In this document: piece after piece, positions 33,158 through 45,389 of the stretch
Position numbering within the stretch: the stretch's first letter is position 1
How the letters are laid out: each line of letters starts with the position of its first letter
Assembly: GCF_028595325.1 (NCBI RefSeq)
Contig: NZ_JAQQXR010000004.1
Coordinates: 1 to 64,000 of the forward strand
DNA length: 64,000 nt
Reading direction: 5' to 3'
Source of the DNA: Janthinobacterium fluminis
GTDB taxonomy: Bacteria > Pseudomonadota > Gammaproteobacteria > Burkholderiales > Burkholderiaceae_D
The notes under the pieces: model-generated
Told to the model about the DNA's origin: nothing
What the model saw: only the letters and a program-made list of their open reading frames with translations
The model's database searches: none
Made by a program: the position numbers and the translations under genes

Positions 33158-33190
33158 CAACAAAACAAGAAGCCGCTTTCCAGCGGCTTC
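33158..33190 (-). terminator. Intrinsic terminator after the FMN reductase gene
   Basis: GAAGCCGCT (33169-33177) and AGCGGCTTC (33182-33190) pair over 9 bp around TTCC; on the minus strand TTGTTTTGTTG follows. It lies 25 bp after the reductase stop and separates it from the oxidase operon. Confidence 0.8.
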
Positions 33191-33214
33191 CCATGACACA
33201 GACTACGCAACGGC

Positions 33215-33772
33215 TCAGAGCGGCGCCGCGTGCTTCTCGACCCAACTGACATACTGCCGCATCCAAGCCTGCAGAAAACCCAGGCTGGCCGGACCGATAC
33301 CGCCGGCATCGTCGAACAAACCATCCTTCACCTGAATAAACGCCTCCGGCTGACCCAGGGTAGGCACATCCAGATAGCCGAGAATATTACGCAAATGCTG
33401 CTGCGCCAAGGCCGTGCCGGCGGCGCCGACCGACACCCCCAGCACACCGGCGGGCTTACCGGCCCAGACGCTCTGGCCATAAGGGCGCGAGGCATGATCG
33501 ATCGCGTTTTTCAGCACACCGGAAATCGAACGGTTATATTCCGGCGTGACAAACAACAAGCCCTGCGCGCCGGCGATATGCGCCTTCAAACGCTGGACCT
33601 GCTCGCCGGGCTGGCCGTCGTCGTCCTGGTTATACAAAGGCAAATCGCCGATCTCCGCCTGCGTAAACACAAAATGCGGCGGCCCCAGCTTCACGATCGC
33701 GGCGGCCATCTTCCGATTAAACGAATCCTTGCGCAGACTGCCAACGACAACGGCAATATTAAATTGGCTCAT
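33215..33772 (-). CDS. NADPH-dependent FMN reductase family protein
   Basis: A 185-residue flavodoxin-like protein. It starts IAVVVGSLRKDSFNRKMA, the FMN-phosphate loop of the NADPH-dependent FMN/quinone/azo reductase family, and continues with LLFVTPEYNRSISGVLKNAIDHASRP, the second FMN-binding loop. Likely a quinone or flavin reductase. GGGGATT precedes the ATG at 33772. It is bounded by a terminator downstream and a palindromic repeat array upstream. Confidence 0.9.
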   Translation of the reverse strand: MSQFNIAVVVGSLRKDSFNRKMAAAIVKLGPPHFVFTQAEIGDLPLYNQDDDGQPGEQVQRLKAHIAGAQGLLFVTPEYNRSISGVLKNAIDHASRPYGQSVWAGKPAGVLGVSVGAAGTALAQQHLRNILGYLDVPTLGQPEAFIQVKDGLFDDAGGIGPASLGFLQAWMRQYVSWVEKHAAPL

Positions 33773-33877
33773 ACAATCCCCGATAACGGTAAAAGAAAAA
33801 CCAGCGTGGCCCCCATACTGGCACAAAACCACCCCCTGCGCAGCACCTTACCGGCGCCACACAACAATGGTTTCACA

Positions 33878-34008
33878 CAACAATGGGGTCAGGTCTAGAC
33901 ATGGCGGTTTTCGGCATAAAAACAACACCGGGCTCAAAAGCAACAATGGGGTCAGGTCTAGACATGGCGGTTTCTTAGGTGAAAACCGTCATGTCTAGAC
34001 CTGACCCC
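33878..34008. repeat. Palindromic repeat array, family B (two direct copies and one inverted)
   Basis: A 33-bp unit containing GGGGTCAGGTCTAGACATGG occurs at 33878-33910 and again, identical, at 33941-33973. An inverted copy with one mismatch lies at 33981-34008. Copies 2 and 3 can form a long hairpin. Each unit includes a TCTAGA palindrome. The array fills the gap between the FMN reductase and alanine racemase genes. Confidence 0.95.
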
Positions 34009-34025
34009 AGGGGGTTTGCAACTTT

Positions 34026-35138
34026 TTAGGCGCCGGTGTATTCGCGGTAGTAGCGCCGCCCCAGGTTGCTCAGCACTTCGTAGCCGATGGTGTTGGCCAG
34101 GCTGGCCACGGCGTCGACCGGGTGTTCGGCGCAGATCAGGTCGACCAGGCTGCCCGCTTCGACGCGCTCGCTCGGGATGGCGCTGACGTCGAGGGTGATG
34201 CTGTCCATCGAGATGGCGCCGATCTGCGGCACGCGCACGCCGTCGACGATGGCGACGCCGATGTTGCTCATGCTGCGCAGCCAGCCGTCCGCGTAGCCGA
34301 CCGCGACGGTCGCCACTTGCCGCGTTTCGCTGGCCGTGTAGCGGCGGCTGTAGCCGACGTGCTCGCCCGGTTCGATGGTGCGCGTTTGCAGTACTTTGCC
34401 TTGCAGGCGCACGACCGGCCGCATCGGGTTGGCCGCGCCGGCTATCGGCGCGATGCCGTACAGCGCCGCTCCCGGCCGCACCAGGTCGAAGTGGTAGTCG
34501 GCCGGCAGGAATACACCGGATGAGTTGGCGAAGCTGGCCGGACACGCCGGCAGCCGCGCGCGGATGGCCTTGAAGCGTTCGAGTTGCAGCGCGTTCATCG
34601 GGTTGTCGGGCTGCTCGGCACAGGCCAGGTGGCTCATCAGGTATTGCATGTCGATGCCGTCGAGGAAGTGCGGGTCGGCCAGCCAGGCGTCGATTTCGGC
34701 CGGCGCCATGCCCATGCGCGACATGCCGCTGTCGACCTGGATCACGGCCGCCAGCGTGCGGCCCAGCGCCCGCGCGTGGGCGCGCCAGCCGGCCACTTGC
34801 TGCGTGCTGTTGAGCACCGGCGTCAGTTGGTGGTCGGTGAAGTCGGCTTCGGTGCCGAGCGGCGGGCCGTGCAGCACGAAGATGGCGGCGTCCGCCGGCA
34901 CGTGGGGGCGCAAGGCGATGCCTTCGTCGAGGTGGGCGACGAAGAAGTGCCGGCACCCTTCGGCGTACAGGGCGGCGGCGACCGGCACCGCGCCCAGGCC
35001 ATAGGCGTCCGATTTCAACACGGCCGAGCAGGCCGCCGGCGCCGCCCGCGCGCGCAGCAGGCGGTAGTTGGCGCGCACCGCGTCGAGGTCGACGGTGAGG
35101 ATGGCGCCGCTGCGGTTTTTATGCCCGTTCGTGCTCAT
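34026..35138 (-). CDS. alr: Alanine racemase
   Basis: A 370-residue PLP enzyme interconverting L- and D-alanine. The PLP lysine is in AVLKSDAYGLG and the second catalytic base, Tyr, is in EHVGYSRRYTA; the fold-type III barrel is followed by a beta domain ending in IGYEVLSNLGRRYYREYTGA. It is 4 bp downstream of dadA, so it is more likely the catabolic isozyme (DadX) than the cell-wall one; only expression or a search for a second alr would settle this. Confidence 0.93.
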   Translation of the reverse strand: MSTNGHKNRSGAILTVDLDAVRANYRLLRARAAPAACSAVLKSDAYGLGAVPVAAALYAEGCRHFFVAHLDEGIALRPHVPADAAIFVLHGPPLGTEADFTDHQLTPVLNSTQQVAGWRAHARALGRTLAAVIQVDSGMSRMGMAPAEIDAWLADPHFLDGIDMQYLMSHLACAEQPDNPMNALQLERFKAIRARLPACPASFANSSGVFLPADYHFDLVRPGAALYGIAPIAGAANPMRPVVRLQGKVLQTRTIEPGEHVGYSRRYTASETRQVATVAVGYADGWLRSMSNIGVAIVDGVRVPQIGAISMDSITLDVSAIPSERVEAGSLVDLICAEHPVDAVASLANTIGYEVLSNLGRRYYREYTGA

Positions 35139-35142
35139 CTGC

Positions 35143-36432
35143 TTATGCTCCGGCGTAGTTCAGGCCGTCCGTCCCCTGGGCGCCGCTGTAGCGCCCGACG
35201 GACAGGTCGTCGGCCAGGATCGCCGGTTTTTTCACCGACATCAGGTCGGCCAGCATTTGCGCCGAACCGCAGGACATGGTCCAGCCCAGCGTGCCGTGGC
35301 CGGTGTTCAGGTACAGATTGCGCAGCGGCGTGCGGCCGACTATCGGCGTGCCGTCCGGCGTCATCGGCCGCAGCCCGGTCCAGAATTCGGCCTTGGCCGT
35401 GTCGCCGGCGCCGGGGAACAGGTCGTTGACGACCATTTCCAGCGTGGCGCGGCGGCGCGGGTTCAGGCGCGTGTCGAAGCCGGCGATTTCCGCCATGCCG
35501 CCGACGCGGATGCGGTCGTCGAAGCGGGTCACGGCGATCTTGTAGGTTTCGTCGAGGATGGTCGACACCGGCGCGCGCGCCGCGTCGACGATGGGCACGG
35601 TGATCGAATAGCCCTTGAGCGGGTAGACGGGAATGTTCACCAGCGATTTGAGCAAAGTAGTCGAGTAGGCGCCCAGCGCAACGACGTAGGAGTCGGCCTT
35701 GATCACTTCGCCGCCGCAGCGCACGCCGGCGATTTCGCCGCCGGCCACGTCGAGGCCGTCGATGCCGACGTTGTAGCGGAATGTGACGCCCAGCGCCACA
35801 GCCATCGCCGCCAGGCGCGTCGTGAACAGCTGGCAATCGCCCGTTTCATCGTTCGGCAGGCGCAGGCTGCCCACCAGCTTGTGCTTGATGGCGCCCAGCG
35901 CCGGCTCGGCGCGCGCCAGTTCCTCGCGCGTCAGCAACTCGTATGGCACACCGGAATCCTTGAGCACCTGGATGTCTTTGGCCGCGTCGGCGAATTGCTT
36001 CTCGGTGCGGAACAATTGCATCGTGCCCTGCTGGCGGCCCTCGTAGGTGATGCCGGCCTCGGCGCGCAACACTTTGAAGCAGTCGCGGCTGTATTCGGCC
36101 AGGCGCACCATGCGCTCCTTATTCACGGAATAGCGCTCGGCTGTGCAATTACGCAACATCTGCCACATCCATTGCAGCTGGAACATGCTACCGTCTGGGG
36201 TGATCGACAGCGGCGCGTGGCGCTGCAACATCCATTTCACGGCCTTCAGCGGAATGCCGGGCGCGGCCCACGGCGAGGCGTAGCCGGGCGAGATTTGCCC
36301 TGCGTTGGCGAAGCTGGTTTCAAGCGCCGGCCCGGGCTGGCGGTCGATGACGGTGACGTCATGCCCCTGCTTGGCCAGATAATAGGCGGTGGTGACACCG
36401 ATGACACCGCTACCCAGAATAACGACACGCAT
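35143..36432 (-). CDS. dadA: D-amino acid dehydrogenase small subunit (DadA)
   Basis: A 429-residue FAD enzyme that oxidises D-alanine to pyruvate, feeding electrons to the respiratory chain. It has the N-terminal dinucleotide fold [35 protein letters not shown], and the C-terminal [33 protein letters not shown] region. With the racemase it forms a two-gene operon for alanine catabolism under the divergent Lrp-type regulator. Confidence 0.95.
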   Translation of the reverse strand: MRVVILGSGVIGVTTAYYLAKQGHDVTVIDRQPGPALETSFANAGQISPGYASPWAAPGIPLKAVKWMLQRHAPLSITPDGSMFQLQWMWQMLRNCTAERYSVNKERMVRLAEYSRDCFKVLRAEAGITYEGRQQGTMQLFRTEKQFADAAKDIQVLKDSGVPYELLTREELARAEPALGAIKHKLVGSLRLPNDETGDCQLFTTRLAAMAVALGVTFRYNVGIDGLDVAGGEIAGVRCGGEVIKADSYVVALGAYSTTLLKSLVNIPVYPLKGYSITVPIVDAARAPVSTILDETYKIAVTRFDDRIRVGGMAEIAGFDTRLNPRRRATLEMVVNDLFPGAGDTAKAEFWTGLRPMTPDGTPIVGRTPLRNLYLNTGHGTLGWTMSCGSAQMLADLMSVKKPAILADDLSVGRYSGAQGTDGLNYAGA

Positions 36433-36453
36433 AATTTCCTCGCTTGAATTTCG

Positions 36454-36477
36454 ACCAGATTACCAGATTACCAGATT
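36454..36477. repeat. Three 8-bp tandem repeats in the dadA-lrp promoter region
   Basis: ACCAGATT occurs three times head to tail, 22-45 bp upstream of the dadA start. It may be part of the Lrp-type regulator's binding region or a replication-slippage tract that tunes spacing. Confidence 0.85.
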
Positions 36478-36545
36478 AACCGCTATGATATTGGGAAGTG
36501 ACCAGCATTTGTTCACGTATAAAATGGAATATTCAGTAATTAATC

Positions 36546-37040
36546 ATGCGAATTCATAAAGAGTCCATGCGCAGCCTGGACAAGCTGGACCGCCATATCC
36601 TGCGTATCCTGCAACGCGAGGGGCGCATCTCGATGAAGGATCTGGGCGAGCGCGTCGGCCTGTCGATCACGCCCTGCATCGAGCGGGTCAAGCGGATGGA
36701 GCGCGACGGCGTCATTACCGGATATTACGCCAAGGTTGAGCCCGCCGCACTGGGCGCGAAACTGCTGGTGTTCGTCGAGATCACGCTGAACCAGAAATCC
36801 GCCCTCGCCTTCGAGCAATTCCGCCGCGAAGTACTGCGCATTCCCGAGGTGCAGGAATGCCATCTGGTGTCGGGCGATTTCGATTACCTGATCAAGGCGC
36901 GCATCCACGAAATGGCGGAATACCGCAAGCTGCTGGGCGACATGCTGCTGCAACTGCCCGGCGCCGCGCAGTCGAAAAGCTATGTGGTGATGGAGGAAAT
37001 CAAGGAAACCCTGGAACTGTCGACCGAGGTGCTGCAGTAA
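36546..37040 (+). CDS. Lrp/AsnC-family transcriptional regulator
   Basis: A 164-residue regulator. N-terminal helix-turn-helix (LDKLDRHILRILQREGRIS, MKDLGERVGLSITPCIERVK) and C-terminal RAM ligand domain (KLLVFVEITLNQKSALAFEQF, VQECHLVSGDFDYLIKARI). It is divergent from dadA-alr, the standard place for the alanine-responsive activator (DadR or Lrp). The start could be either Met1 or Met8; both keep the domain. Confidence 0.93.
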   Translation: MRIHKESMRSLDKLDRHILRILQREGRISMKDLGERVGLSITPCIERVKRMERDGVITGYYAKVEPAALGAKLLVFVEITLNQKSALAFEQFRREVLRIPEVQECHLVSGDFDYLIKARIHEMAEYRKLLGDMLLQLPGAAQSKSYVVMEEIKETLELSTEVLQ

Positions 37041-37271
37041 GGCGCAGAAAAGTACCGTATCGCGCCACCTGACGGCGCAACTGGCGCTCCTTCCCACAAT
37101 TCAGTCGTGCTTTGCGCGGAAAATGGCGACACTAGCCTTCGATGTCGCGGCCGCGCACCGATCCTTTGCCGATCCCCGCCCTGGCCAGACGATACGCCGC
37201 CCGCGCGCCATGCCGGGCGAACTGGCTGCAGCTAGCCTGCAACGAGAATGCATAAGGGGGAGTACATTTTG

Positions 37272-37637
37272 ATGAAAATGATCGCAAAAATCGCCCTGGG
37301 CTGCCTGGCCGCGCTGGCCGTGGCCGCCAGCGCCGCGACCTGGAACACGATGAACGAAACGCAGAAGACCGATGCCCTGTATAACAGCATCACGGTCGGC
37401 AAGACCACCAAGGCCGAGCTGGACATGGCGCTCGGCCAGGCCACCGCCATCAGCCTCGACAGCGGCTACGACGTGTGGGTGTACAAGAACAAGGAAGAGG
37501 CCAGCGGCCTGGCGCGCTACCTGTCCATCGTCGGCCAGGGCTCGCTCTTCGCCACTGAGCGCAAGCGCGAGGTGGTGGTGCTGTTCCACCCCGACGGCGT
37601 GGTCAAGAAATACCGGATACACCGCTATCGGGGATAA
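37272..37637 (+). CDS. Small periplasmic BamE/SmpA-fold-like protein
   Basis: A 121-residue protein with a Sec signal (IAKIALGCLAALAVAASAA, no lipobox). The mature sequence has the BamE/OmlA-like pattern: ITVGKTTKAELDMALGQATAISLDSGYDVWVYKNK, where a G-x-T-x-x-E-x-x-x-x-LG turn is followed by a Y-x-V-W-x-Y strand, then a second strand pair (REVVVLFHPDGVVKKYRIH). ATG 37272 is preceded at 9 bp by AAGGGGGAG; an in-frame ATG at 37248 would bury this site inside the gene. Function unknown; possibly envelope assembly. Confidence 0.78.
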   Translation: MKMIAKIALGCLAALAVAASAATWNTMNETQKTDALYNSITVGKTTKAELDMALGQATAISLDSGYDVWVYKNKEEASGLARYLSIVGQGSLFATERKREVVVLFHPDGVVKKYRIHRYRG

Positions 37638-37648
37638 GCCCCGGTCCA

Positions 37649-37733
37649 GGGGTCTGACCCGTTCTTTGGGTCGGACCCCGGCTTTTGGCTATCGTAACAG
37701 CTGGGGTCCGACCCTGAGAGCGGGTCAGACCCC
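37649..37733. repeat. Paired palindromic repeat, family C (BIME-like)
   Basis: Two hairpins, 37649-37679 and 37703-37733, each built of GGGGTC-x-GACCC arms. The second is the reverse complement of the first except for the loop, giving the head-to-head pair seen in bacterial interspersed mosaic elements. It fills the gap between the convergent BamE-like and glpK genes and may serve as a two-way terminator or mRNA stabiliser. Confidence 0.93.
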
Positions 37734-37755
37734 GGGGGTGTTCAGCCCCCTGCCC

Positions 37756-39252
37756 TCATTCGCTCCAGTCGCGCGAGCGGTCCACCGCGCGCTGCCATTT
37801 GTGCAGCCGGCTCAGCCGCTCGTCGGCCGCCATCTTCGGCTCGAAGCGCCGCGCCATCTGCCATTGCCCGGCGATTTCCTCCAGCGAAGCCCAGAAGCCC
37901 ACCGCCAAACCGGCCAGATAGGCCGCGCCCAGCGCCGTCGTTTCCGTCACCACCGGACGCACCACCGGCACGTCGAGGATGTCGGCCTGGAATTGCATCA
38001 TCATGTCGTTGCGCGCGCCGCCGCCGTCCACCCGCAGTTCCGTCAGCGGAATGGCGGCATCCTTTTGCATCGCGCTCAGCACGTCGACGTTCTGGTAGGC
38101 CACGCCCTCCAGCGCGGCGCGGGCGATGTGGGCGCGCGTGGTGCCGCGAGTGATGCCGACCAGGGTGCCGCGGGCGTAGGGGTCCCAGTACGGCGCGCCC
38201 AGGCCGGCGAAGGCCGGCACGAAGACCATGCCGCCGGTGTCGGGCACGCTGGTGGCCAGCGCCTCGACCTCGGACGAGTCGCGGATGATGCCCAGGCCGT
38301 CGCGCATCCACTGCACGGCGGCGCCGGCGACGAAGGCGCTGCCTTCGAGCAGGTAGTCGGTCGAGGCGGCCGCGCCCTGCCCGACGCTCCAGCCTATGGT
38401 CATCAGCAGGCGGTTTTTCGAGGCGATCGGCCGCTTGCCGACGTTCATCAGCATGAAGCAGCCCGTGCCGAAGGTGTTTTTCGCCATGCCCGGCTTCAGG
38501 CAGACCTGGCCAAAGGTGGCCGCCTGCTGGTCGCCGGCGATGCCGGCGATCGGCAGCGCCGCGCCCAGCAGGTCGGCGTGGGTGTGGGCGGCCACGCCGC
38601 TGCTGGGCACGATGGCCGGCAACAGGGCGGCGGGAATATCCAGCAATTCCAGCAGCTCCGCATCCCACTGCAGCGTGTGGATGTTGAACAACATCGTGCG
38701 CGCCGCGTTGCTCGGGTCGGTGATGTGGGCGCCGCTCATTTTGTAGATCAGCCAGGTGTCGATGGTGCCGAAGGCCAGTTCACCGCGCTCGGCCCGTTCG
38801 CGCGCCCGCGGCACGTTGTCGAGCAGCCACTTCAGCTTGGTGCCGGAGAAGTAGGCGTCCAGCACCAGCCCGGTCTTGTCCTGGAACAGCGGCGCCTTGC
38901 CCTGCTCTTGCAATTGCTCGCAGAAGGCGGCGTTGCGCCGGTCTTGCCAGACGATGGCGTTGGCCACCGGCTCGCCCGTGGCGCGGTCCCACAGCACCGT
39001 CGTTTCGCGCTGGTTGGTCACGCCGATGGCGGCGATGTCGGCGACGCCCACGCCGCTCTCGCGCAGCAACTGCTGCACCACGCCGATCTGCGACGCCCAG
39101 ATTTCGTTGGCGTCGTGCTCGACCCAACCCGGCTGCGGGAAGATCTGGCGGAATTCCTTCTGCGCGCTGGCGTGCGGGCGGCCCGCGTGGTCGAACAGGA
39201 TGGCGCGCGAACTGGTCGTGCCCTGGTCCAGGGCGAGAATGTATTTGGTCAT
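37756..39252 (-). CDS. glpK: Glycerol kinase
   Basis: A 498-residue FGGY-family kinase making glycerol-3-phosphate. N-terminal [15 protein letters not shown] (ATP-phosphate loop), [14 protein letters not shown] and the C-terminal family motif [15 protein letters not shown] are present. The ATG at 39252 gives the standard [11 protein letters not shown] start; an upstream ATG at 39270 adds six residues. It is the last gene of the glycerol operon, separated from glpV by a GC-rich hairpin. Confidence 0.95.
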   Translation of the reverse strand: MTKYILALDQGTTSSRAILFDHAGRPHASAQKEFRQIFPQPGWVEHDANEIWASQIGVVQQLLRESGVGVADIAAIGVTNQRETTVLWDRATGEPVANAIVWQDRRNAAFCEQLQEQGKAPLFQDKTGLVLDAYFSGTKLKWLLDNVPRARERAERGELAFGTIDTWLIYKMSGAHITDPSNAARTMLFNIHTLQWDAELLELLDIPAALLPAIVPSSGVAAHTHADLLGAALPIAGIAGDQQAATFGQVCLKPGMAKNTFGTGCFMLMNVGKRPIASKNRLLMTIGWSVGQGAAASTDYLLEGSAFVAGAAVQWMRDGLGIIRDSSEVEALATSVPDTGGMVFVPAFAGLGAPYWDPYARGTLVGITRGTTRAHIARAALEGVAYQNVDVLSAMQKDAAIPLTELRVDGGGARNDMMMQFQADILDVPVVRPVVTETTALGAAYLAGLAVGFWASLEEIAGQWQMARRFEPKMAADERLSRLHKWQRAVDRSRDWSE

Positions 39253-39276
39253 TTTTTGAAGGCGATACATGAAAAC

Positions 39277-39320
39277 GGGAAGGCCCCGGCCCGCCCAGAA
39301 CGGGCCGGCCCTACCTTCCC
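39277..39320. promoter_or_regulatory. GC-rich hairpin between glpV and glpK
   Basis: A long interrupted stem pairs GGGAAGG...CGGCCCG (39277-39292) with CGGGCCG...CCTTCCC (39301-39320). There is no T-run on the minus strand after it. It may stabilise the abundant glpV message and reduce read-through into glpK. Confidence 0.55.
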
Positions 39321-39383
39321 GGCAAGCGGATTACGCTGCCCGCATCCGCCCAGCATAGCGCGCGGATGCGGCACTGAACAGGC

Positions 39384-41111
39384 TTACTTGACGCGGCCTT
39401 CTTTCCAGGCTTGCAAGAGCTTGTCGTAGGCGATCGTCTCGCCCTTCGGCTTTTCGTTCGCCAGCTTCTTCCACGGCGCGGCCGTGTCCGACAGGTACTT
39501 GTTCGGGTCGCCTTTCGGGTTCAGCTTAGGCGCGCAGGCTTTCATGCCGGCGCGTTGCAGACGGGCCATCACCTGGTCCATTTCCTCGGCCAGGTTGTCC
39601 ATGGCCAGTTGCGGCGTTTTTTCGCCCGTCACGGCCTGGGCCACGTTCTTCCACCACAGTTGCGCCAGCTTAGGATAGTCGGGCACGTTGCCGCCGGTCG
39701 GCGTCCACGCCACGCGCGCGGGGCTGCGGTAGAACTCGATCAAGCCGCCGTATTCGTTGGCGTGCTTGGTGAAGTAGTCGTGCTTGATGTCCGATTCGCG
39801 GATGAAGGTCAGGCCGACGATGGATTTCTTCAGCGACACCGTTTTCGAGGTCACGAACTGCGCGTACAACCAGGCGGCCGCCTTGCGGTCGTCCGGCGTG
39901 GACTTGAAGAAGGTCCAGGAACCGACGTCCTGGTAGCCGTTCTGCATGCCCTCTTTCCAGTACGGGCCGTGCGGCGACGGCGCCATTCGCCATTTCGGCG
40001 TGCCGTCCTTGTTCATCACCGGCAGGCCCGGCTTCATCATGCCGGCCGTGAAGGCCGTGTACCAGAAGATTTGCTGGGCGATCTCGCCCTGGGCCGGCAC
40101 GGGGCCGGATTCGGAGAAGTTCATGCCGTTCGCTTGCGGCGGGGCGTATTTCTTCATCCACTCGACGTACTTGCTCAGCGCGAAGACGGCGGCCGGCGAG
40201 TTGGTCGCGCCACCGCGCGACACCGAGGCGCCAACCGGCGTGCACTTGTCGGCGGCGACGCGGATGCCCCACTCGTCGACCGGCAAGCCGTTCGGAATGC
40301 CCTTGTCGGCGGCGCCGGCCATCGACAACCAGGCGTCGGTGAAGCGCCAGCCCAGCGAGGGGTCTTTCTTGCCGTAGTCCATATGGCCGAACACCTTCTT
40401 GCCATCAATTTCCTTGATGTCGTTGGTGAAGAAGGCGGCGATGTCTTCATAGGCCGACCAGTTTTGCGGCACGCCCAGGTCGTAGCCGTATTTGGCCTTG
40501 AATTTCGCTTGCAGGTCCTTGCGCGCGAACCAGTCGGCGCGGAACCAGTAGACATTGGCGAATTGCTGGTCGGGCAACTGGTAGAGCTTGCCGTCCGGCG
40601 CCGTGGTGAAGCTGGTGCCGATGAAATCCTTCAAATCCAGGCCCGGATTGGTGTAATCCTTGCCGGCCGCCTTGATGTAATCGGACAGCGGTTCAATCGC
40701 GCCGTAACGATAATGGGTGCCGATCAGATCGGAATCCGAGACCCAGCCGTCGTAAATGCTTTTACCCGATTGCATCGAGGTTTGCAGTTTCTCGACGACG
40801 TCGCCTTCCTGGATAATGTCGTGCTTGACCTTGATGCCGGTGATTTCTTCAAACGCCTTGGCCAGGGTCTTCGATTCGTAGACGTGGGTGTCGATGGTTT
40901 CCGACACGACGCTGATTTCCTTGATGCCTTTTTTCTTCAATTTATCGGCGGCTTCAATGAACCATTTCATTTCTTCCATCTGCTGCTGCTTGCTCAGGCT
41001 GGACGGTTGGAATTCTTTGTTGACCCATGTTTCGGCCGATTTCGTGTCGGCGAAAGAGGCACCCGACACCAGCATCGCGGCAGCCGCAAGGGCCGTGAAT
41101 TTCAATTTCAT
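39384..41111 (-). CDS. glpV: Glycerol ABC transporter substrate-binding protein (GlpV-like)
   Basis: A 575-residue periplasmic binding protein with a Sec signal (LKFTALAAAAMLVSGASFA). The large size, the TIDTHVYESKTLAKAFEEITGIKV opening and the neighbouring genes match the GlpV component of the glpSTPQUV glycerol importer described in Rhizobium leguminosarum. The ATG at 41111 has AGGAG at 7 bp. It follows glpU by 37 bp. Confidence 0.9.
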   Translation of the reverse strand: MKLKFTALAAAAMLVSGASFADTKSAETWVNKEFQPSSLSKQQQMEEMKWFIEAADKLKKKGIKEISVVSETIDTHVYESKTLAKAFEEITGIKVKHDIIQEGDVVEKLQTSMQSGKSIYDGWVSDSDLIGTHYRYGAIEPLSDYIKAAGKDYTNPGLDLKDFIGTSFTTAPDGKLYQLPDQQFANVYWFRADWFARKDLQAKFKAKYGYDLGVPQNWSAYEDIAAFFTNDIKEIDGKKVFGHMDYGKKDPSLGWRFTDAWLSMAGAADKGIPNGLPVDEWGIRVAADKCTPVGASVSRGGATNSPAAVFALSKYVEWMKKYAPPQANGMNFSESGPVPAQGEIAQQIFWYTAFTAGMMKPGLPVMNKDGTPKWRMAPSPHGPYWKEGMQNGYQDVGSWTFFKSTPDDRKAAAWLYAQFVTSKTVSLKKSIVGLTFIRESDIKHDYFTKHANEYGGLIEFYRSPARVAWTPTGGNVPDYPKLAQLWWKNVAQAVTGEKTPQLAMDNLAEEMDQVMARLQRAGMKACAPKLNPKGDPNKYLSDTAAPWKKLANEKPKGETIAYDKLLQAWKEGRVK

Positions 41112-41148
41112 CTTCAATCTCCTTTTATAGTTCGAACATTCCAACAAC

Positions 41149-41444
41149 TTAACCCCAACGCATTACCACCAACAACAAAACAAAACTCAAGGCCGCGCCT
41201 ATTGACTGTTGCATTTCAGTAAAACCAGCCCAGGCGAGATTAACATAGGCGGCCGTCAGCAGGCTAATGAATAAGCGGTCGCCGCGCGTCGTCGGCATCG
41301 GCAGAAAGCCTTTGCGCTCGATGCTCGGCGATTTGATTTGCCAGACCGTCATGCCGATCAACATCAGGATGATCGCGGCGAAAAACAGCGCGACCGGCTG
41401 GGTCCATGCCATCCAGGCAAAAACGCTTTCCGTATTTTCCATCA

Positions 41445-41445
<1 letters not shown>
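41149..41445 (-). CDS. glpU: GlpU-like small membrane protein (DUF2160)
   Basis: A 98-residue protein with three predicted membrane segments (VALFFAAIILMLIGMTVW, LFISLLTAAYVNLAWAG, IGAALSFVLLLVVMRWG). DUF2160 members are encoded in glycerol ABC operons. Its first base overlaps the glpQ stop (TAATG). Two adjacent ATGs make the exact start ambiguous by one codon. Confidence 0.88.
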
Positions 41446-43116
<1,671 letters not shown>

Positions 43117-43117
<1 letters not shown>

Positions 43118-44202
43118 TAAGCCACCCGTTTATCGTTGACGTAGTACAAAGTGCGCTCTTGCGGGAAGCGCAACCAGACCTGGTCGCCCGCCGTCGCGCC
43201 GATCACGCGCAGCTTGGCCGCCACCGTGTTCATTCCCAAGCGGAACTCCGCCAGGTAGTGGGTGCCCATATTGCGCACCGCCAGCACCGTCGCCGGCACC
43301 GCGTCGGCCTGCTGCACGGCCAGGCATTCGACGAATTCCGGGCGCACGCCCAGCGTGATCTTGCCGGCGGCGCCAGCCAGCGCCGCCTTGGCCCGCTCGG
43401 ACAGCGGCAGCGCGTGGTCGGCGACGCGGATCGCGCCGTCCTGCAGCGTCGCCGGCAGCAGATTCATGCCGGGGTTGCCGATGAAGTAGCCGACGAAGGT
43501 GTGCTCCGGCTCCTCGAACAGGGCCTGGGCGCTGCCGGTCTGCACCACTTCGCCCTGGGTCATGACGACGACCTGGTCGGCGAAGGTCAGCGCCTCGACC
43601 TGGTCGTGGGTGACGTAGATCAGCGACAACTTCAATTCGTGGTGGATTTCCTTGAGCTTGCGGCGCAACAGCCATTTCAGGTGCGGGTCGATCACCGTCA
43701 GCGGCTCGTCGAACAGCACGGCGGCGACGTCGGGGCGCACCAGGCCGCGGCCCAGCGAAATCTTTTGCTTGGCGTCGACCGACAGGCCGCTGGCGCGGTG
43801 CTTCAGCTCGCCCGTCATTTCCAGCATCTGCGCCACCTGCTCGACGCGCTTGCGGGTGTCCTGCTCCTTCCAGCCGCGGTTGCGCAGCGGGAAGGCCAGA
43901 TTGTCGTAGACCGTCATCGTGTCGTAGATCACGGGGAACTGGAACACCTGGGCGATATTGCGCGCCTCGGTCGGCAACTGCGTCACGTCCTTGCCGTCGA
44001 ACAGCACGCGGCCGTGCGAAGGCTTGACCAGGCCGGAGATGATGTTGAGCAGCGTCGTCTTGCCGCAGCCGGACGGCCCCAGCAAGGCGTAGGCGCCGCC
44101 GTCGTCCCAGGTCTTGGTCATCGGCCGCAGCGCGTAGTCGGTCGGTGCGCTGGGATTCGGTTTATAGGCGTGCGCCAGATCGATCAATTCAATGCGGGCC
44201 AT
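43117..44202 (-). CDS. glpT: Glycerol ABC transporter ATPase (GlpT-like), signature motif degenerate
   Basis: A 361-residue ATPase of the sugar-importer (MalK/UgpC) type. Walker A GPSGCGKT (42-49), Walker B VLFDEP and switch His199 (IYVTHDQ) are intact, but the ABC signature LSGGQ reads LSVDA (140-144). The C-terminal OB-fold regulatory region is present. Its partner GlpS has the opposite defect, so one of the two composite ATP sites should be inactive. ATG 44202 is chosen at MARIELIDLAHAY; the open frame continues upstream into glpS without similarity. Confidence 0.92.
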
Positions 44203-44204
44203 GC

Positions 44205-45305
<1,101 letters not shown>

Positions 45306-45389
45306 TTGGTCCTCCTCCTAGATTATTTCTCTCTTGATTCCGCCGCGTTCTCTGAGTGGATCGCGATCGCCCTACCCTACACGTCAACG

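Noticed and set aside
29852..33196. 1114-codon plus-strand open frame
   Set aside because: It runs opposite the copper operon's end, cioA and cioB. The product is a low-complexity Arg/Gln/His chain; all minus-strand frames in the interval show clear families.
33878..34008. Two direct 33-bp repeats as a CRISPR array
   Set aside because: Only two direct units plus an inverted one, a 30-bp spacer that is not repeated in size, and no cas genes; the pattern fits interspersed palindromic repeats.
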